Positions 26,742 to 35,860 of a stretch of 64,000 nucleotides of DNA are shown piece by piece. The DNA lies in contig NZ_JAGSPD010000004.1 in assembly GCF_019203985.1 (NCBI RefSeq), forward strand, positions 186,001 to 250,000, given 5' to 3'. The stretch comes from Winogradskyella luteola (lineage in GTDB: Bacteria > Bacteroidota > Bacteroidia > Flavobacteriales > Flavobacteriaceae). The translations under genes and the position numbers were made by a program. A model generated the notes under the pieces. The model was given only the letters and a program-made list of their open reading frames with translations, did no database searches and was not told where the DNA came from. Position 1 is the first letter of the stretch. The number at the start of each line of letters is the position of its first letter.

Positions 26742-28286
26742 TCATTCCGCTCGCATCAACCACTCTTTAATATCAACTTCTTTTTTTATGATGTCACGTA
26801 GTTCTTCAATTTTAACGCGCTTTTGTTCCATCGTATCTCTATGACGGATGGTTACCGTACGGTTTTCAATACTTTCGCCATCTACAGTAATACAAAATGG
26901 TGTTCCGTTGGCATCTTGTCGTCTGTAACGTCTACCCACAGCATCTTTTTCGTCATAAGCAACATTAAACTCCCACTTTAAATCATTAACAATATCTTTT
27001 GCCATTGTTGTTAAGGCTTCGTCCTTTCTTACCAAAGGTAAAATAGCAGCTTTTGTTGGAGCCAATACTGCAGGAAGCTTTAAAACGGTTCTTGTTGAAT
27101 TATCCTCTAAGGTTTCTTCAACGAGTGCGTTAGAAAATACGGCTAAAAACATACGGTCTAAACCGATTGAGGTTTCTAAAACGTAAGGAGTATAACTTTC
27201 GTTATCCTCATGGTCAAAATACTGTAGTTTTTTTCCAGAAAATTCTTCGTGTTGTTTTAAATCGAAGTCTGTACGTGAGTGAATCCCTTCTAATTCTTTA
27301 AATCCAAATGGGAAGTTAAACTCTATATCTGTAGCAGCATCTGCATAGTGTGCTAATTTTTCATGGTCGTGGAAGCGGTAATTTTCTTCGCCCAAACCTA
27401 AAGATTTATGCCATTTTAAACGTGTGTCCTTCCAATACGCAAACCATTCTTTTTGAGTCCCAGGTTTAATGAAGAATTGCATTTCCATTTGTTCAAACTC
27501 GCGCATTCTAAAAATAAATTGTCTAGCAACAATTTCATTTCTAAAGGCTTTGCCCGTTTGTGCGATACCAAATGGAATTTTCATACGACCCGTTTTTTGC
27601 ACGTTTAAGAAGTTTACAAAAATACCTTGAGCCGTTTCTGGCCTTAGATACACGGTAGTTGAGTTATCTGCCGATGCACCCAATTGTGTGCCAAACATTA
27701 GGTTAAACTGCTTAACGTCTGTCCAGTTTTTACTTCCAGAAACTGGGCAAACAATACCTAGATCTATAATAAGCTGTCTAAAACCTTCGAGATCATTGTC
27801 TTCTTGCACTCTTGTTAGCTCTGTAGTAATCTCGTCGATTTGCTTTTGGCGACGAAGCACGTTGCCATTTGTAGATCTAAACTCGTTTTCATTAAAAGCA
27901 TCACCAAAACGTTTTTTTGCTTTAGCGATATCCTTGTTTATTTTCTGTAGGATTTTCTCTCTATGATCTTCTACCAAAACATCAGCTCTGTAACGCTTTT
28001 TAGAATCTTTATTGTCAATCAAAGGATCGTTAAATGCATCGACGTGCCCAGAGGCTTTCCAAGTGGTTGGGTGCATAAATATGGCTGCATCGATGCCTAC
28101 AATGTTATCGTGCATTTGTACCATTGCTTTCCACCAATAGTCTCTAATGTTTTTCTTTAATTCTGCACCATTTTGTGCATAATCGTATACAGCACTTAAA
28201 CCGTCATAGATTTCGCTGCTCTGAAATACGTAACCATACTCTTTTGCGTGAGAGATTACTTTTTTGAATTTATCATCGTTTGCCAT
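26742..28286 (-). CDS. glyQS: Glycyl-tRNA synthetase, single-chain class II
   Basis: A 514-residue homodimeric alpha2-type glycyl-tRNA synthetase that charges tRNA-Gly. Start chosen at MANDDKFKKVISHAKEYG; the seven upstream codons encode a hydrophobic stretch unlike the family. Class II signatures: motif 1 near KDIRDYWW-type helix ends, motif 2 FRNEIVARQFIFRMREFEQME (about 245, split here FRNEIVARQF / IFRMREFEQM), and motif 3 YVLETSIGLDRMFLAVF near 375, followed by the anticodon-binding domain (LAPTKAAILPLVRKDEALTT). It is of the eukaryote/archaeal/Bacteroidota type, not the alpha2beta2 type of E. coli. Confidence 0.95.
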   Translation of the reverse strand: MANDDKFKKVISHAKEYGYVFQSSEIYDGLSAVYDYAQNGAELKKNIRDYWWKAMVQMHDNIVGIDAAIFMHPTTWKASGHVDAFNDPLIDNKDSKKRYRADVLVEDHREKILQKINKDIAKAKKRFGDAFNENEFRSTNGNVLRRQKQIDEITTELTRVQEDNDLEGFRQLIIDLGIVCPVSGSKNWTDVKQFNLMFGTQLGASADNSTTVYLRPETAQGIFVNFLNVQKTGRMKIPFGIAQTGKAFRNEIVARQFIFRMREFEQMEMQFFIKPGTQKEWFAYWKDTRLKWHKSLGLGEENYRFHDHEKLAHYADAATDIEFNFPFGFKELEGIHSRTDFDLKQHEEFSGKKLQYFDHEDNESYTPYVLETSIGLDRMFLAVFSNALVEETLEDNSTRTVLKLPAVLAPTKAAILPLVRKDEALTTMAKDIVNDLKWEFNVAYDEKDAVGRRYRRQDANGTPFCITVDGESIENRTVTIRHRDTMEQKRVKIEELRDIIKKEVDIKEWLMRAE

Positions 28287-28299
28287 GTTGCAAAAATAA

Positions 28300-28328
28300 A
28301 AAACCACTCAAATTAACAGAGCGGTTTT
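28300..28328 (-). terminator. Terminator between the coiled-coil gene and glyQS
   Basis: On the minus strand AAAACCGCTC pairs with GAGTGGTTTT (one G-U pair) and runs into TTTTATTTTTG. It ends the upstream coiled-coil gene just before the glyQS start codon. Confidence 0.7.
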
Positions 28329-28349
28329 ACAAAAATTATGTGTTTTTAG

Positions 28350-29234
28350 TTATTTTAATTGAATACTCGTGCCGCCTAGCTTTCTGTCTTTATGAAAAAC
28401 ATTGATAAAATAGTAGCCTTTAGAGAAAGGTTGGTCGTCTTGGTCTGCCACAATTGCGGTGCAGATTTCCAAGTTTTTATTGTCAAAATAAAAAACTTCT
28501 TTTTTACTGTAGATTAAAGACGTACGCCCAAAAACAACTTCACCTTTGTCAGAAACGACGTTACCTTGGGGACTCACAATTTGTATATAAATATCCTTAT
28601 TTCCTTTGGTGGTTAGAGGGTTTTCTGATAATCTTATACAAACATCTATAGCATTAGCGCGTCTGGCTCTTGCGGTTAATCGTTTCTTACCAGATTTTAA
28701 TTTGTAGGCCTGAGCTTCAACACTATTGGCTTTTATAAGCGAAGCTTCATCAATAGTCTTGTTTAAAGAATCATTGGCTTCTTCTAGCTCATTAATCGTC
28801 AGTGTTTTCTTTTCAATGGTATTAAGCGCATAACGTTTTTCTCTCTGCAATTTTATATTGGCAGAATTAAGAGAGTCTATGGTGCCAAGAAGCACCTTGC
28901 TTTTAGTTTTTAAGACTGAAAGCTGATTTTTAAACCTATTGATTATTGATAAGTCACTTTTTAATAATCTTAAAGAATCTAAAGTAATTTTAGTTTCTGA
29001 TTTTGCCTCTTGGAGTTGAGAAGCCATAAGATCATAATCTTGGCTTAAAACGTCATAACTCAATAACATCTCCGATAGCTCTTTTTCTATCAAAAACTTT
29101 TCTTGTTTTAGAAATTCTTCGTAGGATTTAATGGATTTATAATTTGTAAAACTATATTTTCCTAAAACAGTTAAAACGACCAATAATGAACCTATAATTA
29201 ATCTGTAGTTAAATAATTGAGGGTTAACTATCAT
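28350..29234 (-). CDS. Membrane-anchored coiled-coil protein, unknown function
   Basis: A 294-residue protein with one N-terminal hydrophobic segment (LIIGSLLVVLTVLGKY, residues 12-27), a coiled coil from about 38 to 165 and a basic linker (KSGKKRLTARARRANAID). A conserved-looking globular C-terminus (VCIRLSENPLTTKGNKDIYI and FSKGYYFINVFHKDRKLGG) has a beta-sandwich pattern. It is anchored in the inner membrane, most of it probably periplasmic. I do not recognise the family; similar coil-plus-beta proteins occur widely in Flavobacteriia. It is divergent from comF. Confidence 0.6.
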   Translation of the reverse strand: MIVNPQLFNYRLIIGSLLVVLTVLGKYSFTNYKSIKSYEEFLKQEKFLIEKELSEMLLSYDVLSQDYDLMASQLQEAKSETKITLDSLRLLKSDLSIINRFKNQLSVLKTKSKVLLGTIDSLNSANIKLQREKRYALNTIEKKTLTINELEEANDSLNKTIDEASLIKANSVEAQAYKLKSGKKRLTARARRANAIDVCIRLSENPLTTKGNKDIYIQIVSPQGNVVSDKGEVVFGRTSLIYSKKEVFYFDNKNLEICTAIVADQDDQPFSKGYYFINVFHKDRKLGGTSIQLK

Positions 29235-29299
29235 TATTAATTTCTTAGTTGAGACGAAATTAGAGTATATTGGACATCAATTTTATTTTAATCGATTAA

Positions 29300-29980
29300 G
29301 TGGTAAAAAATTTGTTGAACTTATTCTTTCCTAAAGTCTGTGAAGCTTGTAATAACATTATGACAGACAATGAATTAATAATTTGCCTACAATGTAGGCA
29401 TCAATTGCCAGTTACAAATTTTCATTTTGATAATCCTGAAACCGTCAAAAAAATAGTCTACGGACGTGTTAAATTAGAAAACGCAACGGCACTTTTGCAC
29501 TTTTCTAAAAAAGGGATTGTTCAGCAATTACTTCACCATCTAAAGTACAGAGGTCATCAACAAATCAGTGGTTTTTTGGGTAAATGGTTAGGAACGGAAT
29601 TAAGCACTGTCAAGGCTTATAAAGCTATAGATGTCATTGTGCCAGTACCTTTGTACAAAACCAAGTTGCGGAAACGTGGATACAATCAAGTTGCTGAATT
29701 CGGAAAACAGATTGCAAAGGCACTTAATGCAGATTATAACGATACTGTTTTAATTAAAACAAAAGCGACAAAGACCAAAGTTTTTGAAGGGAGGTTATCG
29801 CGATGGAATGATGATAGAGCTGTATTTGCTATTTCAGAAAATGAATCCCTGTATGGTAAGCATATTTTGTTGGTAGACGACATCATTACAACTGGTGCGA
29901 CAGTTGAAGCTTGTGCTGCAGAATTGTTAAAAATTGATAATATTAAGTTAAGTCTTGCCACTATGGCAATTGCCGATTGA
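29300..29980 (+). CDS. comF: ComF-family phosphoribosyltransferase-like protein
   Basis: A 226-residue protein with a GTG start. An N-terminal zinc finger (CEAC ... CLQC, residues about 13-34) is followed by a phosphoribosyltransferase fold with PVPLYKTKLRKRGYNQV (about 114) and the PRPP-binding ILLVDDIITTGATVEACA (about 192). ComF is linked to DNA uptake in competent bacteria, where it helps handle incoming single strands; in non-competent bacteria the role is less clear. No other competence gene is adjacent. The gene ends 56 bases ahead of the Ig-like lipoprotein start. Confidence 0.88.
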   Translation: MVKNLLNLFFPKVCEACNNIMTDNELIICLQCRHQLPVTNFHFDNPETVKKIVYGRVKLENATALLHFSKKGIVQQLLHHLKYRGHQQISGFLGKWLGTELSTVKAYKAIDVIVPVPLYKTKLRKRGYNQVAEFGKQIAKALNADYNDTVLIKTKATKTKVFEGRLSRWNDDRAVFAISENESLYGKHILLVDDIITTGATVEACAAELLKIDNIKLSLATMAIAD

Positions 29981-30035
29981 TTTTTTCGTTTCTAACATTT
30001 AAAATTGTTTCTTTGTGCTAAATTATTTTGAGCAA

Positions 30036-31652
30036 ATGCGTTCATATTTTATACGAATTTTAAGTATTGTTCTTTTTGCTATCGTTATGGTAAGCTGTGC
30101 CAATCGTGGTTCTCCTTCTGGTGGTGAAGTAGACAGTGAGCCCCCAGAAATAATCCGTGAGATACCAGAAAATTTCTCAACTAATTTTAGTGCAGAAGAA
30201 ATCCGAATCTATTTTAACGAATACGTAAAAATTAAAGACTTAAGAAAACAACTCATCATCTCACCGCCAATGGATAACGAGCCTGTTATTGTGCCATTGG
30301 GAGGAGCAAGTGATTATATTTCTATAAAAATAAAAGACACACTACAGCCCAATACAACTTATGCCTTTAACTTTGGCGAAAGTATTGTAGATAACAATGA
30401 AGGTAATCCATATCCATACTATCGTTATGTGTTTTCTACTGGGGATACTATTGATTCACTTTCTGTACAAGGCTATGTGGAAGATGCTTTATTGGATGAA
30501 CCTGATACTTTTGTGTCTGTAATGTTGTACGAAGTAGATTCTACTTATACCGATTCTATAGTTTACAAAGAAAAGCCTAGATATATTACCAATACCTTAG
30601 ATAGTGTAACGACGTTTAGTATCGATAACATAAAAGCCGGAACTTATAAATTAGTAGCCTTAAAGGATAAAAATGGAAATTATAAGTTTAATCAGAAAGA
30701 CGATAAAATTGGATTTAAAAAAGGCTTTATTACAGTGCCTACAGACTCAGTTTACCCATTAACGCTGTTTAATGAAGAAGTCAATTTTAAAGCGATTAAG
30801 CCAAAACAAGATGGAGCAAGCAAGATTATTTTTCCTTATGAAGGCGATTACGAATCCATGCGAATAAAAGTTCTAGGTGATACGCCAGAAGATTACCAAA
30901 CAAGAATTGTTAAAGATCCTGAAACTGACACACTATATTATTGGTACAAACCTAAGTTTGAAATTGATACTACGTTTTTCTTGGTGTCCAATGGAAAGTA
31001 CGTAGATACCTTTAAACATCGTTTTAGAAAATTGGAAGAAGATTCCCTAGTTATGAGTGCTGTGTCTTCTAGAAGCTTAGATTTTGACAAAGATTTTACC
31101 ATTGAAGGCAATATTCCGCTTATTAAGATTGATAAATCAAAAATCAATATTATTGATAAGGATTCTGCTGCCATCGATTTTGAGGTAGAATATGACTCTA
31201 TTTACAATAGATATAAACTACCAATTAATAAGGTTGAGGGGCAAAAATATAATATACAGATGCTGCCCGAAACCTTTTGGGATTTTTATGGCGGTACAAA
31301 TAAAGATACCTTAAGTTTTGTGGCCCTCACCAAGATGAAATCTGAATATGGTAATATCAGAGTTAATCTAAGAAACGCCACATTACCTCTTGTAGTTCAG
31401 TTGGTTAATGATAAGGGAGAAGTACTTTACGAGCGTTACGCAAAAGATACTCCGGTTGTAGATTTTACAGATTTAGAGCCAAGACGCTATAACCTACGCG
31501 TTATTTTTGACAGCAATGGCAATGGTAAATACGACACAGGAAACTATTTGCTAGGCATACAACCAGAACGTGTAAGTTATGCGCCAAAAGATAAAGTTGA
31601 TGAGGTTAGGGCTAGTTTCGATTTTGTTATAGATTTCACCCTTTTAGAATAA
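30036..31652 (+). CDS. Lipoprotein with N-terminal Ig-like (SbsA-type) domain
   Basis: A 538-residue lipoprotein. ATG at 30036 was chosen because it directly precedes the signal peptide with lipobox MVSC (Cys21); an upstream GTG start adds seven poor codons. Residues 35-130 fit a bacterial Ig-like (Big_5/SbsA) domain (SEPPEIIREIPENFSTNFSA, then IRIYFNEYVKIKDL). The rest is beta-rich with repeated transthyretin-like folds (FSIDNIKAGTYKLVALKDKN and YNLRVIFDSNGNGKYDTGNY), the last with a calcium-type DSNGNGKYD loop. Probably an outer-membrane-anchored structural lipoprotein. Its 3' end overlaps the convergent amidase gene by 17 bases. Confidence 0.75.
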   Translation: MRSYFIRILSIVLFAIVMVSCANRGSPSGGEVDSEPPEIIREIPENFSTNFSAEEIRIYFNEYVKIKDLRKQLIISPPMDNEPVIVPLGGASDYISIKIKDTLQPNTTYAFNFGESIVDNNEGNPYPYYRYVFSTGDTIDSLSVQGYVEDALLDEPDTFVSVMLYEVDSTYTDSIVYKEKPRYITNTLDSVTTFSIDNIKAGTYKLVALKDKNGNYKFNQKDDKIGFKKGFITVPTDSVYPLTLFNEEVNFKAIKPKQDGASKIIFPYEGDYESMRIKVLGDTPEDYQTRIVKDPETDTLYYWYKPKFEIDTTFFLVSNGKYVDTFKHRFRKLEEDSLVMSAVSSRSLDFDKDFTIEGNIPLIKIDKSKINIIDKDSAAIDFEVEYDSIYNRYKLPINKVEGQKYNIQMLPETFWDFYGGTNKDTLSFVALTKMKSEYGNIRVNLRNATLPLVVQLVNDKGEVLYERYAKDTPVVDFTDLEPRRYNLRVIFDSNGNGKYDTGNYLLGIQPERVSYAPKDKVDEVRASFDFVIDFTLLE

Positions 31653-32415
31653 AATCATCCCTATCCTTTAAAAAGCCTAATTTTTCTCTGTATTTGTTAA
31701 TTTGTGCTTTTTCTAGGGTAATAATCTCGATGCTTTCTTTGTTTTCAGGAATTGTATCTATACGATGGCCTAACACATTATATACTGCAGAATGTCCAGA
31801 GTATTCGTAATTATTGCCATCCAATCCAATACGGTTAACACCAATACAGTAACTCATATTTTCAATAGCACGTGCTTTTAAGAGCGCATCCCATGCGTCT
31901 ACTCTTATTTTAGGCCAGTTAGCTACATAAAGTAACAAATCATAATCCTCAGTATTCCGAGCCCAAACAGGGAAGCGTAAATCATAACAAATTAAAGGGC
32001 AGATGGTCCAGTCTTTATAATTGAGAATCACTTTTTCAGTACCAGCTGTATAGACCTTGTGCTCACCAGCTAAAGTAAATGTATGCCTTTTGTCATACTG
32101 GGTTATTTTCCCCGATGGCTCAACAAAAACAAGACGGTTGTAATAATTGCCGTTTTCTGATATGACCAAACTTCCAACTAAAGCTATATCTTTTTCTTTA
32201 GCCATTTTCTTTAACCAACTAATACTTTCACCATTCATGGTTTCGGCTATTGCACTTGCATTCATGGTAAAACCAGAGGTGAACATTTCTGGTAAAATAA
32301 TAAGATCAGCATCTTTCAGGATGCTGATCTTATGTTCTATATTATTTCGATTGGCTTCAGGATTTTCCCAAACTAAATCGGTTTGAATTACAGCTACTCT
32401 CAATTCGTTTTTCAT
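31636..32415 (-). CDS. Nitrilase-family omega-amidase
   Basis: A 259-residue carbon-nitrogen hydrolase. The catalytic triad is clear: Glu in LIILPEMFTSGF (about 43), Lys in YDKRHTFTLAGE (about 109) and Cys in CPLICYDLRFPVWARN (about 143). It resembles YafV/Nit2, which hydrolyse 2-oxoglutaramate and 2-oxosuccinamate, the by-products of glutamine- or methionine-linked transamination. A methionine-type aminotransferase gene lies 1.4 kb upstream on the same strand, which supports a methionine-salvage role. The last 17 bases overlap the convergent lipoprotein gene. Confidence 0.88.
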   Translation of the reverse strand: MKNELRVAVIQTDLVWENPEANRNNIEHKISILKDADLIILPEMFTSGFTMNASAIAETMNGESISWLKKMAKEKDIALVGSLVISENGNYYNRLVFVEPSGKITQYDKRHTFTLAGEHKVYTAGTEKVILNYKDWTICPLICYDLRFPVWARNTEDYDLLLYVANWPKIRVDAWDALLKARAIENMSYCIGVNRIGLDGNNYEYSGHSAVYNVLGHRIDTIPENKESIEIITLEKAQINKYREKLGFLKDRDDFILKG

Positions 32416-32459
32416 AATTTAAAAATACGAATTTGAAAGATTATTGCTATATTAATTTA

Positions 32460-33101
32460 TTATAATCTTTCTTTTGCTTTTTCAACATTTTCAGAAAGTT
32501 TCTCTATTTTTTCTAGCCACTTTTCTTCATCTACCGGCGATAACTTTCCTTTCTTTTTAAGCTTTTGGTATTTCTTCTGAGTCTTAGAAAGCTTTTCTTG
32601 GGCTTTTTTGTATTTACTCTTTAGTTTCTCTTGCTTTTTTAAAGCTTTTTCAGCTCTTTTTCTTTCTTTTTCTGCTTTTTTAGCAGCTTTTTCAGCTTTC
32701 TTGCGTTCCTTTTCTAATTTTTTTGCTTCTTTTTCTTGACGCTTTTTAGTTTTAGCAGCTTTTTCAGCTTCTTCTTGGGCTTTTTCTTTCTGCATTTTAG
32801 CCATTTCAGCTTCTTCCTTAGCTTTTGCTTTCTCTAATTCTGCTCTCTCTTTTACTTTTTTTAGCTCTTCTTCTTTTTGCACGACAGTATTTTCAATCTT
32901 CACTTTACTTTTTTCGGTAATTATAGCAGCTTCCTTTAAAATGGTTGTACGTTCTTCAATCGTGAGGATTTCGGTGATATCTTCACCATTTAAAAAGATT
33001 TTTTCGTTTTTAACCTCATAGGTCTTTCCTTTCTTTTCAACTTTTTGAGCAAAAGATGTTAGCGAAAAGGCTAAGAATAAAAGTATAATGTAATATTTCA
33101 T
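32460..33101 (-). CDS. Secreted Lys/Glu/Ala-rich coiled-coil protein
   Basis: A 213-residue protein with a signal peptide ending at SFAQ (residue 18). A short N-terminal module (TYEVKNEKIFLNGEDITEIL) is followed by one long charged helix (about 60-200) built from Lys-Glu-Ala heptads. The same N-terminal module (VYNFDGKTIKQNGINVTDDI) and a similar coil occur in the next upstream gene, so the two are paralogs. Function not recognised. The low-complexity helix resembles TolA-like spacers, but there is no transmembrane anchor or TolA C-domain. Confidence 0.6.
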   Translation of the reverse strand: MKYYIILLFLAFSLTSFAQKVEKKGKTYEVKNEKIFLNGEDITEILTIEERTTILKEAAIITEKSKVKIENTVVQKEEELKKVKERAELEKAKAKEEAEMAKMQKEKAQEEAEKAAKTKKRQEKEAKKLEKERKKAEKAAKKAEKERKRAEKALKKQEKLKSKYKKAQEKLSKTQKKYQKLKKKGKLSPVDEEKWLEKIEKLSENVEKAKERL

Positions 33102-33160
33102 CGTGTTTATATTTTACGTTTTGATTTTAAGACACAGAAATATGTAAAAAGTAACAAAAT

Positions 33161-33688
33161 TTATTGATATTTATCGAGCTCAACCTTAGCCTTCTCTACT
33201 TCGACCTCTAATTTTTTCAGTTTAGCTTCCCATTCTTTTTGCTCTATTTTAGAAAGCTCTCCTTTTTCTTTTAAGGTTTTAAAAGTTTTCTTCTCTTCAC
33301 TGTAGCGTAATTTTATTTTAGCATAATCGTCTCTAGCATCCTGGCGTACTTTTATTTTTGTTTGAAGCGCATCAAGTTGGTCTTTAAGTTCGCGTTGCCT
33401 GTTTATGGCATTTTTCTCTATTTGCTCTTGTTCTTTAATAGCTTTTTCGAGAGATTTTTGTTTGTCTTCTTCTGCTTTTTCAAGCTTTTCTTTTCTATCG
33501 ATTAAATTCTCAATACTTTCTCTTTGCGAATCTTTTATATCATCTGTGACATTTATACCATTTTGTTTTATGGTTTTGCCATCAAAATTATAAACTTCCC
33601 CATCTTTAGTAATAACTCGCTGACTACTGCTGCAAGCTATTAATTGGATAAGAAAAAGGGACAATAGTACTTGTTTTATAAATTTCAT
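33161..33688 (-). CDS. Coiled-coil lipoprotein, paralog of the downstream gene
   Basis: A 175-residue lipoprotein (lipobox LIAC, Cys19). It shares with its downstream neighbour the layout of a short beta module near residues 25-45 (GEVYNFDGKTIKQNGINVTD) and a charged coil (about 50-175, with KEKGELSKIEQKEWEAKLKK matching the neighbour's KKKGKLSPVDEEKWLEKIEK). It is lipid-anchored while the neighbour is soluble, so they may form a hetero-coil at the outer membrane. Spacing between the genes is 59 bases. Family not recognised. The 33689-33861 gap upstream holds nothing evident. Confidence 0.6.
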   Translation of the reverse strand: MKFIKQVLLSLFLIQLIACSSSQRVITKDGEVYNFDGKTIKQNGINVTDDIKDSQRESIENLIDRKEKLEKAEEDKQKSLEKAIKEQEQIEKNAINRQRELKDQLDALQTKIKVRQDARDDYAKIKLRYSEEKKTFKTLKEKGELSKIEQKEWEAKLKKLEVEVEKAKVELDKYQ

Positions 33689-33861
33689 TTATTTAAATTT
33701 TTGTAATCATCTGTTTTTAGTGACTTAATTATATGGGCTGGTGTGGACACATTGTCTGCCGAATGCTAATTATGTACTTTCATAACAAGTGTTTTAATGT
33801 ATTACTTTAATAAAAAGAAAAAAGGTCTAATAATCGAATAATTTAAAAAAGGTTTAACACT

Positions 33862-35004
33862 TTAGATAATATTGAGGATTTCTGCTGCTTTCACTAAAGT
33901 CTCGTCAGTTTTGGCAAAACAGAATCGTAATACCCTATCGTCTTTATCTTTTTCATTAAAAACAGATAATGGAATGGAGGCGATCTTAAATTCCCTTGTT
34001 AAACGCTTTGCAAAATCCACGTCATGCTCATCTGTAATATCTGAATAATCCAAAACCTGAAAATACGTACCTTGAGAAGGTGTGAACTTAAACCGAGATT
34101 CTGAAATTAGGTTTAAAAACAAATTACGTTTTTGTTGAAAAAATTGACTCAACCCTAAATACGTCTCAGAATCTTGCATATAATCAGCGATTCCTTTTTG
34201 TGAAGGATGGTGTACGGAAAAAACATTAAACTGATGTATTTTTCTAAATTCTACCATTAAGTCTTCTGGTGCGCAGCAATAGCCAATCTTCCAGCCTGTA
34301 TTATGAAATGTTTTACCGAAAGAGGCTGTTATAAAACTTCGCTGTTTTAAATCACTAAACAGACAAGCGCTTTGATGTTGCTCGCCATCAAAAACAATAT
34401 GCTCGTAAACTTCGTCGCTAAGCACAATAATATTAGTGTTTTTGGTTAATTTTTGAAGTGCTAACATATCTGCTGTAGACCAAATCGTTCCACTGGGATT
34501 GTGAGGCGAGTTAATGATAACCATTTTGGTCTTATTTGAAATTTTTGAAGCCACCTCATTCCAATCTATCTTATAATGTGGTGCAGACAATTGAATTGCG
34601 ATTGTTTTTCCACCATTAACTTCAATAGCAGGTTGGTAACAATCGTACGCAGGTTTAAAAATAATGACTTCATCGTCAGGCCTTACAAAAGCTGAAACAA
34701 TAGTGTATATGGCTTGTGTTGCACCAGCAGTAATAGTAATTTCTTTCTCAGGATGATAGGTTGAGTTATAAAGCAACTGGTATTTATTAGAAATGGCCAA
34801 ACGCAATTCTAAATTGCCAGCCATAGGGGCATATTGATTGTAGCCATTATTCATGGCATCCGCTACCAAATCATTTAGCTTTAGAGAACTTGGATAGTTA
34901 GGAAATCCTTGGGATAAGTTAATGGCTTTATGCTCGCTGGCAAGCGCACTCATTATTGTGAAAATTGTGGTGCCAATGTTAGGAAGTTTGGACTGGTGTT
35001 GCAT
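33862..35004 (-). CDS. PLP-dependent methionine-type aminotransferase
   Basis: A 380-residue fold-type I class I/II aminotransferase close to E. coli YbdL, which transaminates methionine and also accepts His and Phe. Visible features: MSALASEHKAINLSQGFPNY near residue 18, GATQAIYTIVSAF (PLP phosphate binding), NSPHNPSGTIW (Asn about 165 to 170), LSDEVYEHIVFDGEQH (Asp about 196 and Tyr), the Schiff-base Lys in SFGKTFHNTGWKIGY (about 230), and the Arg in DRVLRFCFAKT. Probably works with the nearby omega-amidase in methionine salvage. Kynurenine aminotransferase activity is a related possibility. Confidence 0.88.
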   Translation of the reverse strand: MQHQSKLPNIGTTIFTIMSALASEHKAINLSQGFPNYPSSLKLNDLVADAMNNGYNQYAPMAGNLELRLAISNKYQLLYNSTYHPEKEITITAGATQAIYTIVSAFVRPDDEVIIFKPAYDCYQPAIEVNGGKTIAIQLSAPHYKIDWNEVASKISNKTKMVIINSPHNPSGTIWSTADMLALQKLTKNTNIIVLSDEVYEHIVFDGEQHQSACLFSDLKQRSFITASFGKTFHNTGWKIGYCCAPEDLMVEFRKIHQFNVFSVHHPSQKGIADYMQDSETYLGLSQFFQQKRNLFLNLISESRFKFTPSQGTYFQVLDYSDITDEHDVDFAKRLTREFKIASIPLSVFNEKDKDDRVLRFCFAKTDETLVKAAEILNII

Positions 35005-35139
35005 AGGACGTAAGATACTAAATCATTAGAAAATGATATAGATGCTGTATACTGAAAATTATGATTTTGCTGGGATTACAATAAATAACGATTTAGTTAA
35101 AAGTTGGGTTTTAAATGAAAGGTTAAGTATTTCTGCTCG

Positions 35140-35679
35140 CTAGTTGTTTAAAATATCATCCACAATTTTTAAGTGGTGTTTGGTATGTACTTCCATAAAC
35201 CGAATGGTCTGGGCTTTATTGAGTTGGCCAAAGACAAAATGTTCGAAATTAGAATTTTCATCCAATTCCTTTAGCTTAGCAATATTGACTTTTGCTTCTT
35301 CAAGTTGTCTATAAATGGCTTTGGCTACTATAACTTCGGGCGGTTTAACTACATCTGGCGATTGTGCTCTTCCTCTGGGAATATAGCCAGCTGTTAACGA
35401 CATAATCCTAGCTCCGCTTATAGAGCTTTTAAAAGCATCTGGATTAGATTTTTCTAAAACTTCTGTAACTCTATTTATCGTTTTTAAGATATGGTCTAAT
35501 TGCCATGCTACATCTGCTTTCGAAACTTCAGGATTTATCTCGTCTCTATGTGGAATATAGTTTTCTACTTTAGCGAGTAAAGGGACTAAAACTTCTGGGT
35601 TGTCTTGATTCATTTTTATTTTAGAATAAACAAATAGTAATATTAAAAGTAATACTAAAATTGAGATTCTTCTTTTCAT
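35140..35679 (-). CDS. DUF1569 (DinB-superfamily) protein
   Basis: A 179-residue protein with an N-terminal hydrophobic segment (ISILVLLLILLFVYS) and a helical body. The histidine pattern fits DinB/DUF1569 proteins: AWQLDHILKTI near residue 65, NFEHFVFGQLNK near 145 and MEVHTKHHLKIVDDIL at the end, where three His would make a metal site in the four-helix bundle. The catalytic role, if any, is unknown. Most DUF1569 proteins are cytosolic; the N-terminal anchor here is less common. Confidence 0.72.
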   Translation of the reverse strand: MKRRISILVLLLILLFVYSKIKMNQDNPEVLVPLLAKVENYIPHRDEINPEVSKADVAWQLDHILKTINRVTEVLEKSNPDAFKSSISGARIMSLTAGYIPRGRAQSPDVVKPPEVIVAKAIYRQLEEAKVNIAKLKELDENSNFEHFVFGQLNKAQTIRFMEVHTKHHLKIVDDILNN

Positions 35680-35860
35680 AGTATGTCATTTTAGCTATTA
35701 ATATATGGCTTTACTTTTAATCTTTAATTTTGAAATTGAATTTTTATTTTTTGGTAAGGTTATAAAACTTTATAAAAAACGAATTCGCAATAAAAGGTTT
35801 AATCTACTAGACAATTAAACAGATTTTAAGTTTCTTTTTTATCTTTACCTACATACTAAA

